A stretch of 64,000 nt of DNA, taken from positions 129,475,990-129,539,989 of the forward strand of contig CP136067.1 in the NCBI GenBank assembly GCA_032622095.1, in the 5' to 3' direction. Under the pieces are notes generated by a model. The model was given only the letters and a program-made list of their open reading frames with translations. It had not been told where the DNA came from and did not search any database. This stretch comes from Siphonodentalium dalli. Taxonomy: Eukaryota > Mollusca > Scaphopoda > Gadilida > Siphonodentaliidae. Of this stretch, positions 34,531 to 47,235 are shown piece after piece (the first letter of the stretch is position 1; each line of letters opens with the position of its first letter). A program made the position numbers and the translations under genes.

Positions 34531-35830
34531 CTTGTTTATTCACCATGGTTTACTACATACTATTAGTGTTTTTATTTATAATGGAAACTACTCTCAATCG
34601 GCTATATGTTATAATATATCATAAGTTATCGACATCATTTCGCAACCCATAAAATGTTTCAACAACAAGCGAAGGAACCCAAAATCTTGAGTGGCGAGGA
34701 TTAGCGAGGGCTTTACCGGTGTAAACAAAATGGTGGCAGTTTTAACCAATGTTCACTAAGTAGTGTCTCCCCGTATTGAATGTTTTGCTTATCGCACACA
34801 CTTTGCATACTGTTTGTTTACATAACACAGCGTATGAACTACAATAACATGCTATTTATATTATATTTATTCTTGGTAATTTATGTTTATAGTGGTTATA
34901 AATGAAGTGAATGTTTTAGCAGTAATACCCACGCCAGCACAAATACCATATCTAATTTAAAGAAAACAATGTTATCTTTTTGATTGATACAAAGCAATAA
35001 CCACCTCAAATAAGTAATATATGTTCCCACAAATTACACATATTTCATGGTAAGGCTGTAAACAGTATAAACAGTATTTATTTTATATTTAAAATCATAT
35101 TATACATCTGTTTTACAATTATTGAATAAATTTTCATGCTAAATATAAACCAAAGCTGTCTATATTAGACTGATCGGTCTTCTTGGCACAGTACTCACTG
35201 GTGTAAGAGAGGGAAATCTAAATTTCTTGAATATTGAAATTTATTTTTTATTCTCAGTAAATAATTATTCTCTGTCTTTCAAAAGAAATCAGAATTAATT
35301 TGTTAGAAAGATAATTATAGAACATTATAGAGTGACTCTCCTTATCTCAGATGCATGCTGGCAGTGAAAACCGATTGGTCTGTTTTTGACTGCTTTGAGG
35401 TGTTCTTTTTCGAAGAACTTTTGATAATACCTGCATATAGCACAACATTTCAATAAACACATTTGTTTATTTCCATTTATGTTTTCTTAGAGAAGATATT
35501 TACATAAATAATTTTGAGCTAAATATATATTCAGGGTTAGCTGACAAGTTGATTCACAGTAGTGACACAGTTTTATAATGATATCCCTTATAAAGGTCAA
35601 GTATGAGATGATTTGGCACCCATAAATTAAAAAAATGTTGCAGACAGGTGCAATGGTGCTCACACCGATCTCTGTGAAGAGCTGATCTCATAGTATTGTA
35701 TGAGTATTGATATGTTGTGTAACCTATTTATTTCGCAATTAAAGCATCAGTGGAAATCCTCCGCTTACATGATCACATGATTGCAAGGCTTGAGCCATTG
35801 ATATGAGGGGGGTTTATCTGAAAAGGAATA
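34531..35830. other. Stretch without a recognised gene
   Basis: Strongly AT-rich, apparently low-copy sequence. No frame above about 63 codons and no splice-bounded coding segment that I can defend. Confidence 0.5.
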
Positions 35831-35837
35831 TTTATTT

Positions 35838-35990
35838 GCGCTTAAGCGCAAATAGTTTCCCATCTAAGACTTCTGTTATTTATTTTCGCTTAAGCGCAAA
35901 TGACAAGAATTATTTGCGCTTAAAATAATAGGATTTAGTCGCACTTAAACTGGAATTATTTGGGCTTAAGTGCAAATCAGTAATAAATGT
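35838..35990. repeat. Cluster of GCGCTTAAGCGC palindromes
   Basis: ATTTGCGCTTAAGCGCAAAT, a perfect 20-base palindrome, occurs at about 35843, with close relatives at about 35884, 35911, 35939 and 35958 (TTCGCTTAAGCGCAAAT, ATTTGCGCTTAAAAT, GTCGCACTTAAAC, TTTGGGCTTAAGTGCAAAT). Spacing is irregular, about 20-40 bases. Confidence 0.8.
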
Positions 35991-36082
35991 GAAAACGGCC
36001 TCTCATATATATATTTCTCCTTCAAGAAAATTCGGTCAACTTAATTGTTCTACCGTGCGTATATATATAGCCATGCGCGACC

Positions 36083-39000
36083 ACTTTTGGGATCTAATAG
36101 GGGTAGCCTTGCACACCCCCCCCCCTGGGACTTAACTTCACCCCACTCATTTTGTTCCTTATTATGTCCTTCAACTTTTAAGCAATGTTAACAAGAAAAA
36201 AAAGTGGCATTTTAGACTCCAGACAAGATGGCGTCCATCATGGCCGCCGTTTTTCAGACAAGACCCTAAGTCAGTTTTATGCAAAGTATAGCGGGAAAAT
36301 CTAGTAAAATGTATACAAATGTGTATATTTTCCTGAAGCTAAGACATATTGACACTTTTTTGGGCCGAAATTGAAACTCACCATCCAAGATGGACGCCAA
36401 AATGGCTGCCGGAAGTTGAAAATATGACATTTTTTCACAAATATCTTCTAGATCAATTCATGCTGTTTGGAACTAGTTGAGTAATGCAACTTTATTTTGT
36501 GTTTTGTATATTAACTGATCATTGGAGCAATTAAATATGCAATTAATGTGGTCCTAGCCCCTTCCGATCCCTCAAAAATTCGATTTTACAGAATGCGGTA
36601 TAAATCACAATTGGGATTCTAGTCATATTTCAACAAGAAATGAACAGAACTTTGTAATGTAAGTGAGGCATATCATTACTTATGAATATTCCAAATCACT
36701 GGAACAAAAATTCTTACTTTGGCTCAAAATGGCTGCCAATATGGCCGCCATAATATGGAAAATGGTAAATATTACACCAGCGTGTCCTGCAATCGCTTAC
36801 ACGTTGTGGTTGATGTATAAAATTGGCTATTCTGCATTCTATACATTGAATACTAACATGTCTGATGCACCATGGTTAATTGTCACTATTTTCACCACTG
36901 ACATCGTCAAAAATATTGGACTTTTCTCTCAAAAACTTGACATAAATATTGGCAAAAATTAACTTTTCAGGTTTGGACCATTATTTTCAGGTAAAATATA
37001 ACTATCTTTGGATTGAAATGTGTTTATTGTTTTGGTCTATTTTAAATGTGTCACACTACGGTCTTTATAGACCAAATTGTTCAAGATGGCTTCCAAATTG
37101 GTAACAAATTTGTAAAATGTTAATTTTTTACATAGCTGCATTATCCGAAAAGGTAGCAAATTGTGACTCACTTGGTTATTATACGTGTTAGTTAATTAAC
37201 TGACAACTACATGTTCTATTCTGGTTGTCCCAGTGGCCAGTTCCGTATGGGTCATGACATACTCATTTTAAAGTATGTAATTTTGCCGATAACCTCTTTT
37301 GTGATTTTGGCCATATTTATCGAAAGGAAATGGGCAGAACTTTGAGACAGAACTGAGATGGACCATAATCTTTGGCTATTCTGATAAAATAAATGTCAAC
37401 AGGATACAGTGTGGATGCCAAGATCGTAGCCAGGGAGTTACTCTATGATCATATGTGAGGTGAATAGGTATACAGGGAGTTATTGTATGTCATGACTGAT
37501 GTGAGTAGGTATACAATGAGTTACTATAAGGTTATGAGTGGGTTGTCCATGGTAAGATGCATCTAGGTATACAGGGATAGGTCATGGTCAGGTGTGAGGT
37601 GAATCGGTATGCATGGAGTGACTGTATGGTGTATGATTGTGTATATCCAGTACGGGTGCACCCGGTGTGCCTGTATGGTCATTGGTGTGGTGTATGGATA
37701 TAGCTACATGGCCATCTATGTATTGATTATGTATAGATGGAGTGACTGTAAGGTCATGGTGGGATGTACATGTGTTGTCTGTATGATCATGGATGGGGTG
37801 TGTGGATAAATAGGGAGTGATTTTATGGTTACGGGTAATGTGTATAGGTATATGTGGAGTGACTGTACGATCATGATTGAATATGAATACCTGGAGTAAA
37901 CTGGGTGGACATTATCGAGCGTGTGGGTATATAGGGAGTGTCCTTGTGGTAACGGGTGGGGTGTATGTTTATATATCTCGTGGATGTATTATCACTGGTG
38001 GGTGTATAGGGCTTAGCTGTATTATCATGGATGGTGTGTATGATTATACAGTGAATTGCTGAATTGTCATGTGTGATGTGTCTATGCAAGTATGGATTGT
38101 TTGAGTGGTCGCGTGTGCGGGTTTTTTTATATCTGGAAGGGCTGAATGGCCATTAGTGAGGTTTACATGTATACCTGGAGTGAATCTATGGTCCAGGGTG
38201 GGCTGCATATGTACATTGAATGGTTATATGACTATTTGTGTCGAATAGGTATACAAGTAGTGGCTGTATGGTTAATGGTGAGATGAGTACATGTAGGTAT
38301 ACAAGTAGTAACTGTATGATCATAAATGTAATGAACACCTATACAGGGGGTGACTAAATGGTCATGTGTCAGGCGTATGAGTATACCTGGTGTTCCGTTT
38401 GGTGATTCGTGGCGATATGGTCATGTGTAGGTTATACCAGTATACACATGTGTTGCTTTATTGTCTTGAGCGAGGGATATGTGTAAATAGAGAGTGGCTA
38501 TATGGCCATGGATGAGGTGCATATGCATACATGGAGTGACTATACTGACATGGCTGGGGTGTATTAGTATATATTGAGTGGCTATTCGGCTATGTTGTGA
38601 CAAATAGGGATACAGGGAGTGACATGGCCAATGTTGAGGTGAATATGTATGGATTGACCATGATCATGTATGAATGTTTTGAATAGATACACACGGGGTG
38701 GATATATGGCCATAGGTCAGGTGAAGGAGTATACCAGGTGACATGGGTGAGGGTATGTGTATGAAGCGAGTGGCTATATGGCAATTGGTGAGGTGCATAT
38801 GTATACCGGAGTGACTTTATGGTCATTGTTGTGGTGTTGATGTATATATTGATTGTCTATTTGACCATGCGTTTGGAGAATAGGTATACAGGGGATTACC
38901 TTATGGCCAATGGTGAGATGAATGGGTATACAAGGAGTGACTATATGGGTATGGGTCATGTTTAGGAGTATACCCGGTGTGCCTGCATTGTGGCGTGTGG

Positions 39001-41050
39001 TTGTATGGTCATCTGTGGTCATGGGTCAGGTGTACATGTATACAATGGGTCACTATATTGTTATGTCTGTGGTGTTTATGTATATATGTAATGACTGTGT
39101 GATAATGGGTGGCTATCGCTTTCCGTGATATGACTCTCTGACATGACCTCTCTATTGATTAACATATCATTGAGTCATTGTGGAAAGCGATAGCCACCCA
39201 AGGTACACATGTACAACCCACCCATTACCCCAGTTACTCCATATGTACATAAACACCACACAAATGACAACATAGTTACCCACTTTATACACGTACACCT
39301 GATCATACAGCCATACTTTGTTATACCCGTACATACCACAAATGATGATACAGCCACGAGTCACCATGCATGAACACCAGGTATACACCTACACCCGACA
39401 CATGACCATATAGTCACTCTATGTATACATATTCACGACCATACAGTCACTCATTGTATACATATTCACCTCACCATGGACCATACAGCCACTGCATGTA
39501 TACGTATTCGCCATACCCATGGCCATAGAGTCAATCCAGGTATGCATATGCACATCACCAATGGTGAGCCCTTCCAGATATACAATACCCACACATACGA
39601 CCACTCATAAGTTCCATACTTGCCATACTCATACAAGCCATCCATGATCATACATCTATTCCCCATACACCACCAATGATAACACATCCACAAGATATAT
39701 AAATATACCACCCACCGTTACCAACAAGGCACTCCCTATATACCCACACATCATTCATGACCATACAATAACTCCATGTATACCTATTATCCTCATCTAT
39801 GATCATAGAGTAACTCCTTGGCTTCCACCCTGTATCCAGTTGATAAATTTTTACCATAATGGGCCAGAATACCCACATGTTATGGTTCATCTCAGTTCCG
39901 TCTCAAAGTTCTGCCCATTTCCTTACAATAATATGGCCAGAATCATAAAAGAGGTTCTCCGCAAAATTCCATACTGCAACTTTAAAATGAATTTGTCATG
40001 CCCCACACGGAACTGGGACAAACATAATAGAACGTAGCTGTCAGTTAATTAACTAATACGTACAATAACCAAGTGAGTCACAATTTCCTACCTTTTTCGG
40101 ATAACGCAGAGAATAATGTTCAGGTTATGTTAACTTTTAACTTTTTACAAATTTGGTTGCCATTTTGGAAGGCATCTTGAGCAATTTAGTCTATAAACAC
40201 CGTAGTGTGACACATTTAAGATAGACCAAAACAATAAAGACCTTTGATACCAAAGATAGTTGCATTTTACTTGAACAAATGGTCGAACCCTGAAAAGTGA
40301 ATTTTTGCCGATATTTATGTCAAGATAATGAGAGAAAAATACAATATTTCTGGTGATGTCAGTGGTGACAATAGTAAAAATTATCCGTGGTGCATCAGAC
40401 ATGTTAGTATGCAATGTATAGAATACAGATTAGCCAATTGTATACATCAACCACAAATTGTAAGCGATTGCAGGACACCCTGGTGCAATATTTGCCATTT
40501 TCCATATTTTGGCGGCCATTTTCGCAGCCATTGTGAGCCAAGGTAAGATTTTTGGTTCCAGAGAGATGGAATATTCATAGGTTATGATATGCATCCCTTA
40601 CATTACAATGTTCTTTTCATTTCTTGTTGAAATATGACTAGAATCCCAATTGTGATTTTTTTGTAAAATTTTGTACCGCGTTCTGTAAAATCGAATTTTT
40701 GAGGGATCGGAAGGGGCTAGGACCACATTAATTGCTCCAATGATCAGTTAATATACAAAACACAAAATAAAGTCATATTACTCAACCAGTTCCAAACAGC
40801 ATGAATTGATCTAGAAGATATTTGTGAAAAAATGTCTTATTTTCAACTTCCGGCGGTCATTTTGACTTAGGGTCTGGTCTGAAAAACGGCGGCCATGATG
40901 GACGCCATCTTGTCTGGAGTCTAAAAGGCCACTTTTTTTTCTTGTTAACATTGCTTAAAAGTTTAAGGACATGATAAGGAACAAAATGAGTGGGGTGAAG
41001 TTAAGTCCCAGGGGGAGGGTGCAAGGTTACCCCTATTAGCTCCCGGACTA
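36083..41050. mobile_element. Large foldback element B2 (~5.0 kb)
   Basis: The right end reads ATTAGCTCCCGGACTA (41050) and the left end TCTAATAGGGGTAGCC (about 36090), its diverged inverse. Arms share GACTTAACTTCACCCCAC, TGTTAACAAGAAAAAAAAG, ATGGCGTCCATCATGG and CACAAATATCTTCTAGAT. The turn of the foldback is at 39108-39200, where GGTGGCTATCGCTTTCC is followed ~60 bases later by its inverse. The left side is longer because its minisatellite is expanded. A 99-codon frame at 36663-36962 is matched in B1. It ends 21 bases inside intron 1 of the PAN-like gene. No transposase recognised. Confidence 0.75.
37430..39830. repeat. Inverted pair of minisatellite arrays in B2
   Basis: 37430-39110 reads GTATACATGGAGTGACTATA / TGGTCATGTGTGAGGTG units. 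39180-39830 reads the complement (CACCTCAC, GACCATA, GTCACTCCATGTATAC). Each half is homologous to the array in B1. Confidence 0.85.
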
Positions 41051-41071
41051 ATACACTGGTAGGTTTCTTAC

Positions 41072-41345
41072 CATTTTGTAGTCCATAAAAGAGTCCAAAG
41101 GCAAGCGCCGGGAAACCCTCGGCTATGAAACAGTCACGCGTCGTCTCGTTGAAGGAAAACAGTGGACATCTCTCAGAATTGGAACAGAGTATGGCACACG
41201 GAAGAAGCGAATACTTCCTCACCACAATAAGGGGACTGTTTCCCTGTGGAGGCAACACCTCGCGGTATCTGAAAGATACAATTTCGTTCGAATCCCCTCG
41301 AACAAGCCCGGTTACACACAGGACGAAGCAGACGATACGCATCAC
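41072..41345 (-). CDS. First exon of a secreted PAN/apple-like protein
   Basis: The minus-strand frame starts MMRIVCFVLCVTGLVRG, a typical signal peptide with a hydrophobic core and a small residue at the likely cleavage site. It is followed by about 75 residues with PCAILCSNSERCPLFSFN and RDCFIAEGF. The spacing C-x3-C-x5-C followed by a later C fits PAN/apple domains, which bind proteins or carbohydrates outside the cell. The exon ends AAATG|GTAAGA, a good donor, in phase 1. The next exon in phase is 28295-28563, which implies a ~12.5 kb intron filled with elements A2, H and B2. A second Met at codon 2 could also start translation. The full protein is not in view; the family name is by pattern only. 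Confidence 0.7.
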
Positions 41346-42602
41346 GTGATTTTGTAGTATACCGACTTACGGTAAGAACAACGGCATTTGTTAGAGAAAT
41401 TGCCAGATAGACATTATCAGTGATCAGAACAGGCACTTTGTCGCATGCACTGACGGAATGTAGCATTCAACTGATAGTTGGGAGTTTTAAGAAGCTGCAC
41501 ATCAGGCGAGCAATATGCTTGCTTGCAATTATTGTGAAAAGAACAAAGATTCGAACCGGTTTGAATGTTATGTTTCATCGACGGCGTAGAAATAAGGATT
41601 AACTGTCATGTGGACTGTTTTTATGGAGATGTAACCGTGAGGTAAGTGGACATAACTTATGTAAAATCCTTATATTTATATACGTTTTGCGAAAAAGCCA
41701 CTTTTGTAAATGTATTTAAATCTAAAAGTGTATCGTGACAAGATCAGCCCAAAATACCCAAAAGCACCCTTGGCAAAAGTTAATAGGAACAATTTCTCTT
41801 CGTATTGAAACCCGATGATGTATTAAGTCAATCCTGCGCGAGTCCAAATGCGCCCAAAACATTACGCGTTCGCCTTTCCAAACCCAATGACGTATCGATG
41901 GTGTTATGAGCTTGGTGTTATGAGGCGTTGCGCATTCACCGAGAAATAACTGCAACTAGCCACGTGGGCGCCGACCAATCAGAATGCTGGATTTAGTGAT
42001 GACAACACTTAGTGTGTAAATATATCTAGATAACGCTGAAGTCGGTAAGTGTGCAAAATGTCACGAGTCCACGAAGTACATTAAAAATTTAACCCCTTTA
42101 AGTGAATAAAAAAAGAGGAAAGAAACGGTTTCATGGAAAATATCGTTCCATGAAGTCCATGGTGGATTGCGTCGTTGAACCAGAAGCGGTAATAATAGAG
42201 CGCTCTGCATCAATTAATGTTATATACAGGTATATGTCACGACTCACGGAATCCCACCATAATTATGTACGTTAATGTTGGGACTGTTGTATTGGTCCCA
42301 GGTTAATGCTAGGTCAACATGGCCGCTTTCGCAGATTGCTGCTTCCAGCAAGTAGAAGGATACGCACTACGTTCATGACTGAACTACGTTAATGCTTACT
42401 TTTACTGGAGGGGTCAGGTTATATAGGCCTACTGTGTTTTCAGGTTTTTGCAGCTTTCGACCAGGAACCAGTCTGTACAACAATAGACATTGAGTGCGCA
42501 AATAAACAGACACGAGAGTCGCAAAAACAATGACAGACGACAGCTAGATAGCAATTTCCATGCACTAAGCAGTTGTATCAACTTTGAGACGAAAATAATT
42601 CA
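41346..42602. other. Region upstream of the PAN-like exon; no further gene seen
   Basis: Lies 5' of the minus-strand exon, so it probably holds its 5' UTR and promoter; no convincing TATA or initiator could be assigned. A CACGTG lies a few bases upstream of the start codon (about 41344-41350). Confidence 0.35.
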
Positions 42603-42606
42603 TTAA

Positions 42607-42926
42607 CCTCTTCGCTGCTATGACGCCCGTAACTATTACGGCGTGTGCTATATGGTCCGTAGGTACTACGGACCTGCGGACCTTCTTCAGCATACAAGCA
42701 GTAGACCATTAATCATAACTGGAACTCAGAGATTGGTGCATCGGAATAACTGTATCTTGAAGTTTCAAACAGTGTATGATGTTCTAAGATTTTGAACGAT
42801 AATAGCATTTCAATTGAGTCAGTTTTATGGTTCTTTTGATATTTACGTTATATTTTCCACTGGAAAATGGCAGTAACGTCAACAGCTCAGGACACGACGT
42901 CATAACGTCAGTTAGCAGCGAAAAGG
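42607..42926. mobile_element. TTAA MITE M4, 320 bp
   Basis: Ends CCTCTTCGCTGCTA / TAGCAGCGAAAAGG inside TTAA at 42603-42606 and 42927-42930. The ends resemble those of the 19724-21017 element (CTCTTTCGCTGCC). Interior includes ACTATTACGGCGTGTG and GGTCCGTAGGTACTACGGAC palindromes. Confidence 0.85.
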
Positions 42927-43046
42927 TTAATACTGAGGTACTTTTACTTCCATGAACTATAAATGTAGACAGTAACAGTTGTTGTCGAATTTCACGCGAT
43001 AGACTGGTCCTGGTCTTTGTTCACCGAAAAGTTGAAAACGTATTAA

Positions 43047-43276
43047 CCCTTTGAGTGCCAGGGGCCGATCTCATCGGCCCTAAACCTACAAAATAAGTTT
43101 GTTAAAGAATATAAGAATAAATTATTAAAATTGTAAAAAATTGTAAAAAAAAAATGTTAGGCCAATGCATTCTCTTATATATGCGAGGCGACCTATGGTC
43201 GACTCGCATATATAAGAGAATGCATTGGCACAGGGTATATGGGTTGATACAAAAATCGGACCTGGCACTCAAAGGG
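43047..43276. mobile_element. TTAA MITE M3, 230 bp
   Basis: Ends CCCTTTGAGTGCCAGG / CCTGGCACTCAAAGGG within TTAA at 43043-43046 and 43277-43280. Contains a near-perfect 70-bp hairpin at 43161-43230 (GCCAATGCATTCTCTTATAT and its inverse) shared with M5 and, diverged, M2. Confidence 0.92.
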
Positions 43277-43761
43277 TTAACCTGACACTTTCTGCCTTAC
43301 TTTTGTCGGTTACAATTCATTTTGCGTCATTCCGAGAAACCGAAGTGTTTATATTCATTTGAAAATAGGCTGTCTCAAATCAGAATGAACTGAAACCGAA
43401 AATAAACCTCTAAAAATGCATGGCCTATCTCTTCCTAAACAAGTTTTAAACATAGTTTCCGGGGTATAGCATAGTATATATATGAGTCGAAGACACCACA
43501 TTCCTGTCCCGAAACGCTTCTATCAATTAATATTGATTTGATATCGCTATATCTTCTTATATAATATGACAATCAAGTGGGACATTGTTTTGTCGGTATA
43601 TTATTTTTTTTAGATAGTTATCCCGCATGGTACGCCCCGAACGGACGCGTGTCCTAAATTGTCCCAAAAATTGATTGTACACTATTAGAAATCTTAGAAC
43701 AAATTCTACACAATATGTGTTACATTTGATCTTAAACAAAATTGTACAGAAATGCAACATG

Positions 43762-44120
43762 ACATAAATGTGTCGGTTGAATGTTCTCAACATTGAATAT
43801 GAGTGAATATGTGAGTATATTATATTTAGTAGATGAGATATGTTCTATTTGAGACATAAACCTCGTAAAAGCTGCTATAATACACATTTGGCAGCTGCTT
43901 TAAAACTTTGTGCTACACAATTATGTGTTGTTCAGTTTTTACACAAACATAGTGTACAACAAAGTTTAAAGCTGCTGCCAATTGTTTGTTATGTGATAGC
44001 CTTTACGAGTTTTGTGTCTCCAATAGAACACATTTCATCTAATAACTATGATACACTCACATATTCAATCATATTCAACGTTGATGATATTCTACCGACA
44101 CATTTAATAATTATATGCCA
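43762..44120. repeat. Palindrome with ~150-bp arms
   Basis: Left-arm landmarks (AATGTGTCGGTTGAATGTTC, AATATGTGAGTATAT, GGCAGCTGCTTTAAAACTTT) are met in inverse order and orientation to 44120. The turn is near 43935. It generates the open frame at 43840-44265, which is not a gene. Confidence 0.75.
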
Positions 44121-45607
44121 TATCTATTATTTTATACTCAGGACAGGAAACTATATAAAACTTGTTATATATAGGAAGAGATTTAATTTCGTCTATATAT
44201 ACACGCGATGGCAGTTGTCAGACCAGCATAGCGAGGGGACTGAACTATATATGCCTTGCAGTTAGGTATGGGCCTATCCTTAATTGTTTTATTCCACAAA
44301 GTTACGTATCTCCGGCCAATTAAGCTCCATGCAGAGTCTAGTCCACAACGCAGACATAGCGTAGCGAGGGGGCTGAACTCTGTTTTGCAGCTTGATCTCC
44401 GTCAGGAACATAGTTCATTCTGGACTCATCGACCTATGACCTCTGGGGAAACTGTGACGGAATCTGACGAGGTTTGCCGAATGGAACATAGTTACGTCAC
44501 CAATGTATAATCTCTAAACCCAAACTCCAGGCAGAGTTATCTCCCATCGCTCCGCTGATAAAGTTGCAATTTGTTGTGTATTTTACTCGATTTACCTAGC
44601 AAATCAATACGCGATGCAATATACATCGGAAAGAGTAACATCTTACGGTCATAATGGTGTATACTAATCTAACTTTAATGTTAAATTACACATAGAATAT
44701 TCCGGTTGATTGCCACAAACATCGCTTTTTTTCTGTTTGTTTACGTTTTAACTGGAAGCCGAAATGGTCCGAATAACTGCGGCATAGTCCGGAGTTTGTT
44801 CTGGGTATACTAGTTTCCGTTTCTATATATAGCGCGGGGTTTTCCGAACAAAATGGCGAAAACCGATCGCCCCAAAGTCCAGTTTCCTATGTGCTTTGAG
44901 AACAATTCCCGCATTAAAACCTTAATGACATAATGGAGGATCAGAACGGTAGTTTTGTTGACAATTTTCGCAAGCAACTCGTCAAAATTGGAGCAAATTA
45001 GAACTCTTGTGTCTGACTTGCCATGCGTGTGATTTTCGTCCATGTGCGTTTTGACTTTTGTGTTGATAAAATAATCGGAGAACCGAATCACACCGTTTCG
45101 AAATATAGTTGTTCGGTTTTAGTGGGACTTTTCAAACTTAAGGTTCAAAAATTTTACAAATTTTGTTTGATTTTTTGTGTGCTTAACAAGAGCAGTATAT
45201 TGCTCTGTTTGCTTAGTATATATCTTAATTTCGCGGAAGTCCACCAAATGTGGGTGAAATGTAGCACCATATTTATTCTTATGCTCGTTGTGTTTACTTA
45301 ATCTATTTATTTTTTATTTATTGACACACATAATTACGATTACAATGGAGAATTCATCGTAATTTGCGTGGTTAGTCGAAAATCTAAGGAATATTTTCAA
45401 CGGAAAATGCCGAACACAGTTCGCGAGGTCAACTGAGTTCGCATACTTTAAAAAATATGTCAACACTACGGTAAATGTCTCTTTTCACATTAAATTACCG
45501 CTTTCAATTCACAACCGGTGTCGGTTTCAGATCAAATATCATGTCTTCTCCGGAAAAAAATCCGTTTATTGTCGAAATTGAGATATTTCTTTTCATATAA
45601 TTGTGGT
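44121..45607. other. Stretch without a recognised gene
   Basis: Two related short segments with 'AGCGAGGGGACTGAACT' occur at about 44231 and 44365 (GCGAGGGGGCTGAACT). Open frames on both strands around 44810-45300 show no domain I recognise. Confidence 0.4.
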
Positions 45608-46180
45608 TTTAGCTCACCTGAGACAAAGTCTCCGGTGGAGCTATAGTCATCACTCCTCGTCCGTTGTCCGTCCATCCGTCCGTCATTCCGTCCATCCGTC
45701 AACAATTCTTTAAACATCTTCTCCTCTGAAACCATCAGACCGATTGGGTTTATATTTGGTGTGGATGTTCCCTGGGTGACTCTTATTCAGATTTGTTCAA
45801 ATGAGGTTACCAAGTCAAATAGTTTTGATTTCAGGTCCATAACTATTTTCCCACACAGTAATTCTTAAAACGACTTCTTTTCTGAAGTTGTCGGGCCGAA
45901 TGGGTTCATATTTGGTATGAGGGTACCTTGGGTGACTGTGGTTCAGATTTGTTCAAATGAGGTCACTGGATCAAATGTGGGTGGGGCTATGGTCATAAAT
46001 CTGAAGATTTTTTTTTTCGATTTAACTTATTGCTCAATTTAACCAAAAATATATATAATTTTTTTTTATTAAATAAAATATTTTATTTTTAAATAAAATT
46101 AAAAAAAAATCATTAAAATTTTGAAGAACCTATGACATTACATCTTCGGGAGGGGGAGGGGAGGTACCTCTAGTCACTCC
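45608..46180 (+). repeat. Repeat D, second copy
   Basis: Parallels 1145-1700 from TTTTAGCTCACCTGAGAC through the poly-T/A tract to ACATTACATCTTCGGG. Confidence 0.8.
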
Positions 46181-46484
46181 ACTATATTTGGTTGAAATCT
46201 GGGGTTTGGGAGAAAGCAGGAACAGACAGATGTACAGAAATGTTCAGTAAATTACTTTAATATCCTTGTATTCTCACTACAGCAAGCCACCCATGTGCTC
46301 TGATGGACACATGTTTATAAAACAGTGTCAGGTGGATAGATAACAACTGCTATGCCATAGTGCTCTCCATCCACAGAGAGTGTAATTCATGTCATTCATA
46401 ATTTAAATGAGATTAATGGTGTTACGAATGAAGCACCCTCACTGTTTACATTATCACTCAGTGGGCATTAAAATCAGATTAAAT

Positions 46485-47150
46485 TCAGAATGAGGTTCCC
46501 ATAGGGTGAATTTAATTATGTTGCTCCACGCAGCAGGCTAGCATCACCAAATACACCCTCTGAGGACCTCATTGTGTTTAGGCCTCATCTTCTGGGAAGT
46601 ATCTAGAGTCTCAAATTGACATTTTTATCTGCTTTTTTTCCTTCTGTTCAGATACTATATCCCCTAATTTGCAGAAGATACAATTCATAATTGAGGTGCC
46701 CAATGGGTGCGCATATGTCGCCAACTTCAGCTTCTATCTGTCCCTAGGTCTCCCATAGCAGTTGGGGATTAAGTAAAATTAGGTTCCCAGATTGTGAATT
46801 TGGTGATGCTATCCCACCATACAGAGTAGCATCACTACTTTCACCGTTTGGGGACCTCAGACACACTAAATTCAGGCTTGCTGATTTTTTTCCTTCTGTT
46901 CAGATTCTATATCCCCTAATTTGCAGAAGATAAAATGCATAATTGAGGTGCCCAATGGGTGTGCATACGTCGCCAACTTCAGCTGGAGAATGTCTATATT
47001 CTGTCCCTAGGTCTCCCATAGCAGTTGGGGATTAAGTAAAATTAGGTTCCCAGATTGTGAATTTGGTGATGCTATCCCACCTTACAGAATAGAATCACTA
47101 CATTCACCCTTTGGGGACTTCAGACACACTGAATTCAGGCTTGGCTGTTC
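46485..47150 (+). repeat. Family H composite, two tandem diverged copies
   Basis: Hairpins near 46490-46580, 46775-46860 and 47045-47125. The linker unit CTTCTGTTCAGAT..CTATATCCCCTAATTTGCAG occurs at about 46640 and 46890, indicating a ~250-bp tandem duplication. Confidence 0.75.
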
Positions 47151-47235
47151 CAATATTTTCTTAACAACCACTTATCTATGTGAACTCATTATACCTAATT
47201 ATGAACAAACAATGGAGGTATATTGCTGTTGTTGG

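Noticed and set aside
37430-39830. CRISPR-like regular repeats
   Set aside because: Units are imperfect, contiguous and without unique spacers; the setting is a eukaryotic transposon.
41001-41071. Continuation of the PAN-like frame past 41072
   Set aside because: A consensus donor lies at 41072 and the following residues translate the inverted end of element B2.
43840-44265. 141-codon open frame
   Set aside because: Lies on the two arms of a palindrome and has no recognisable domain.
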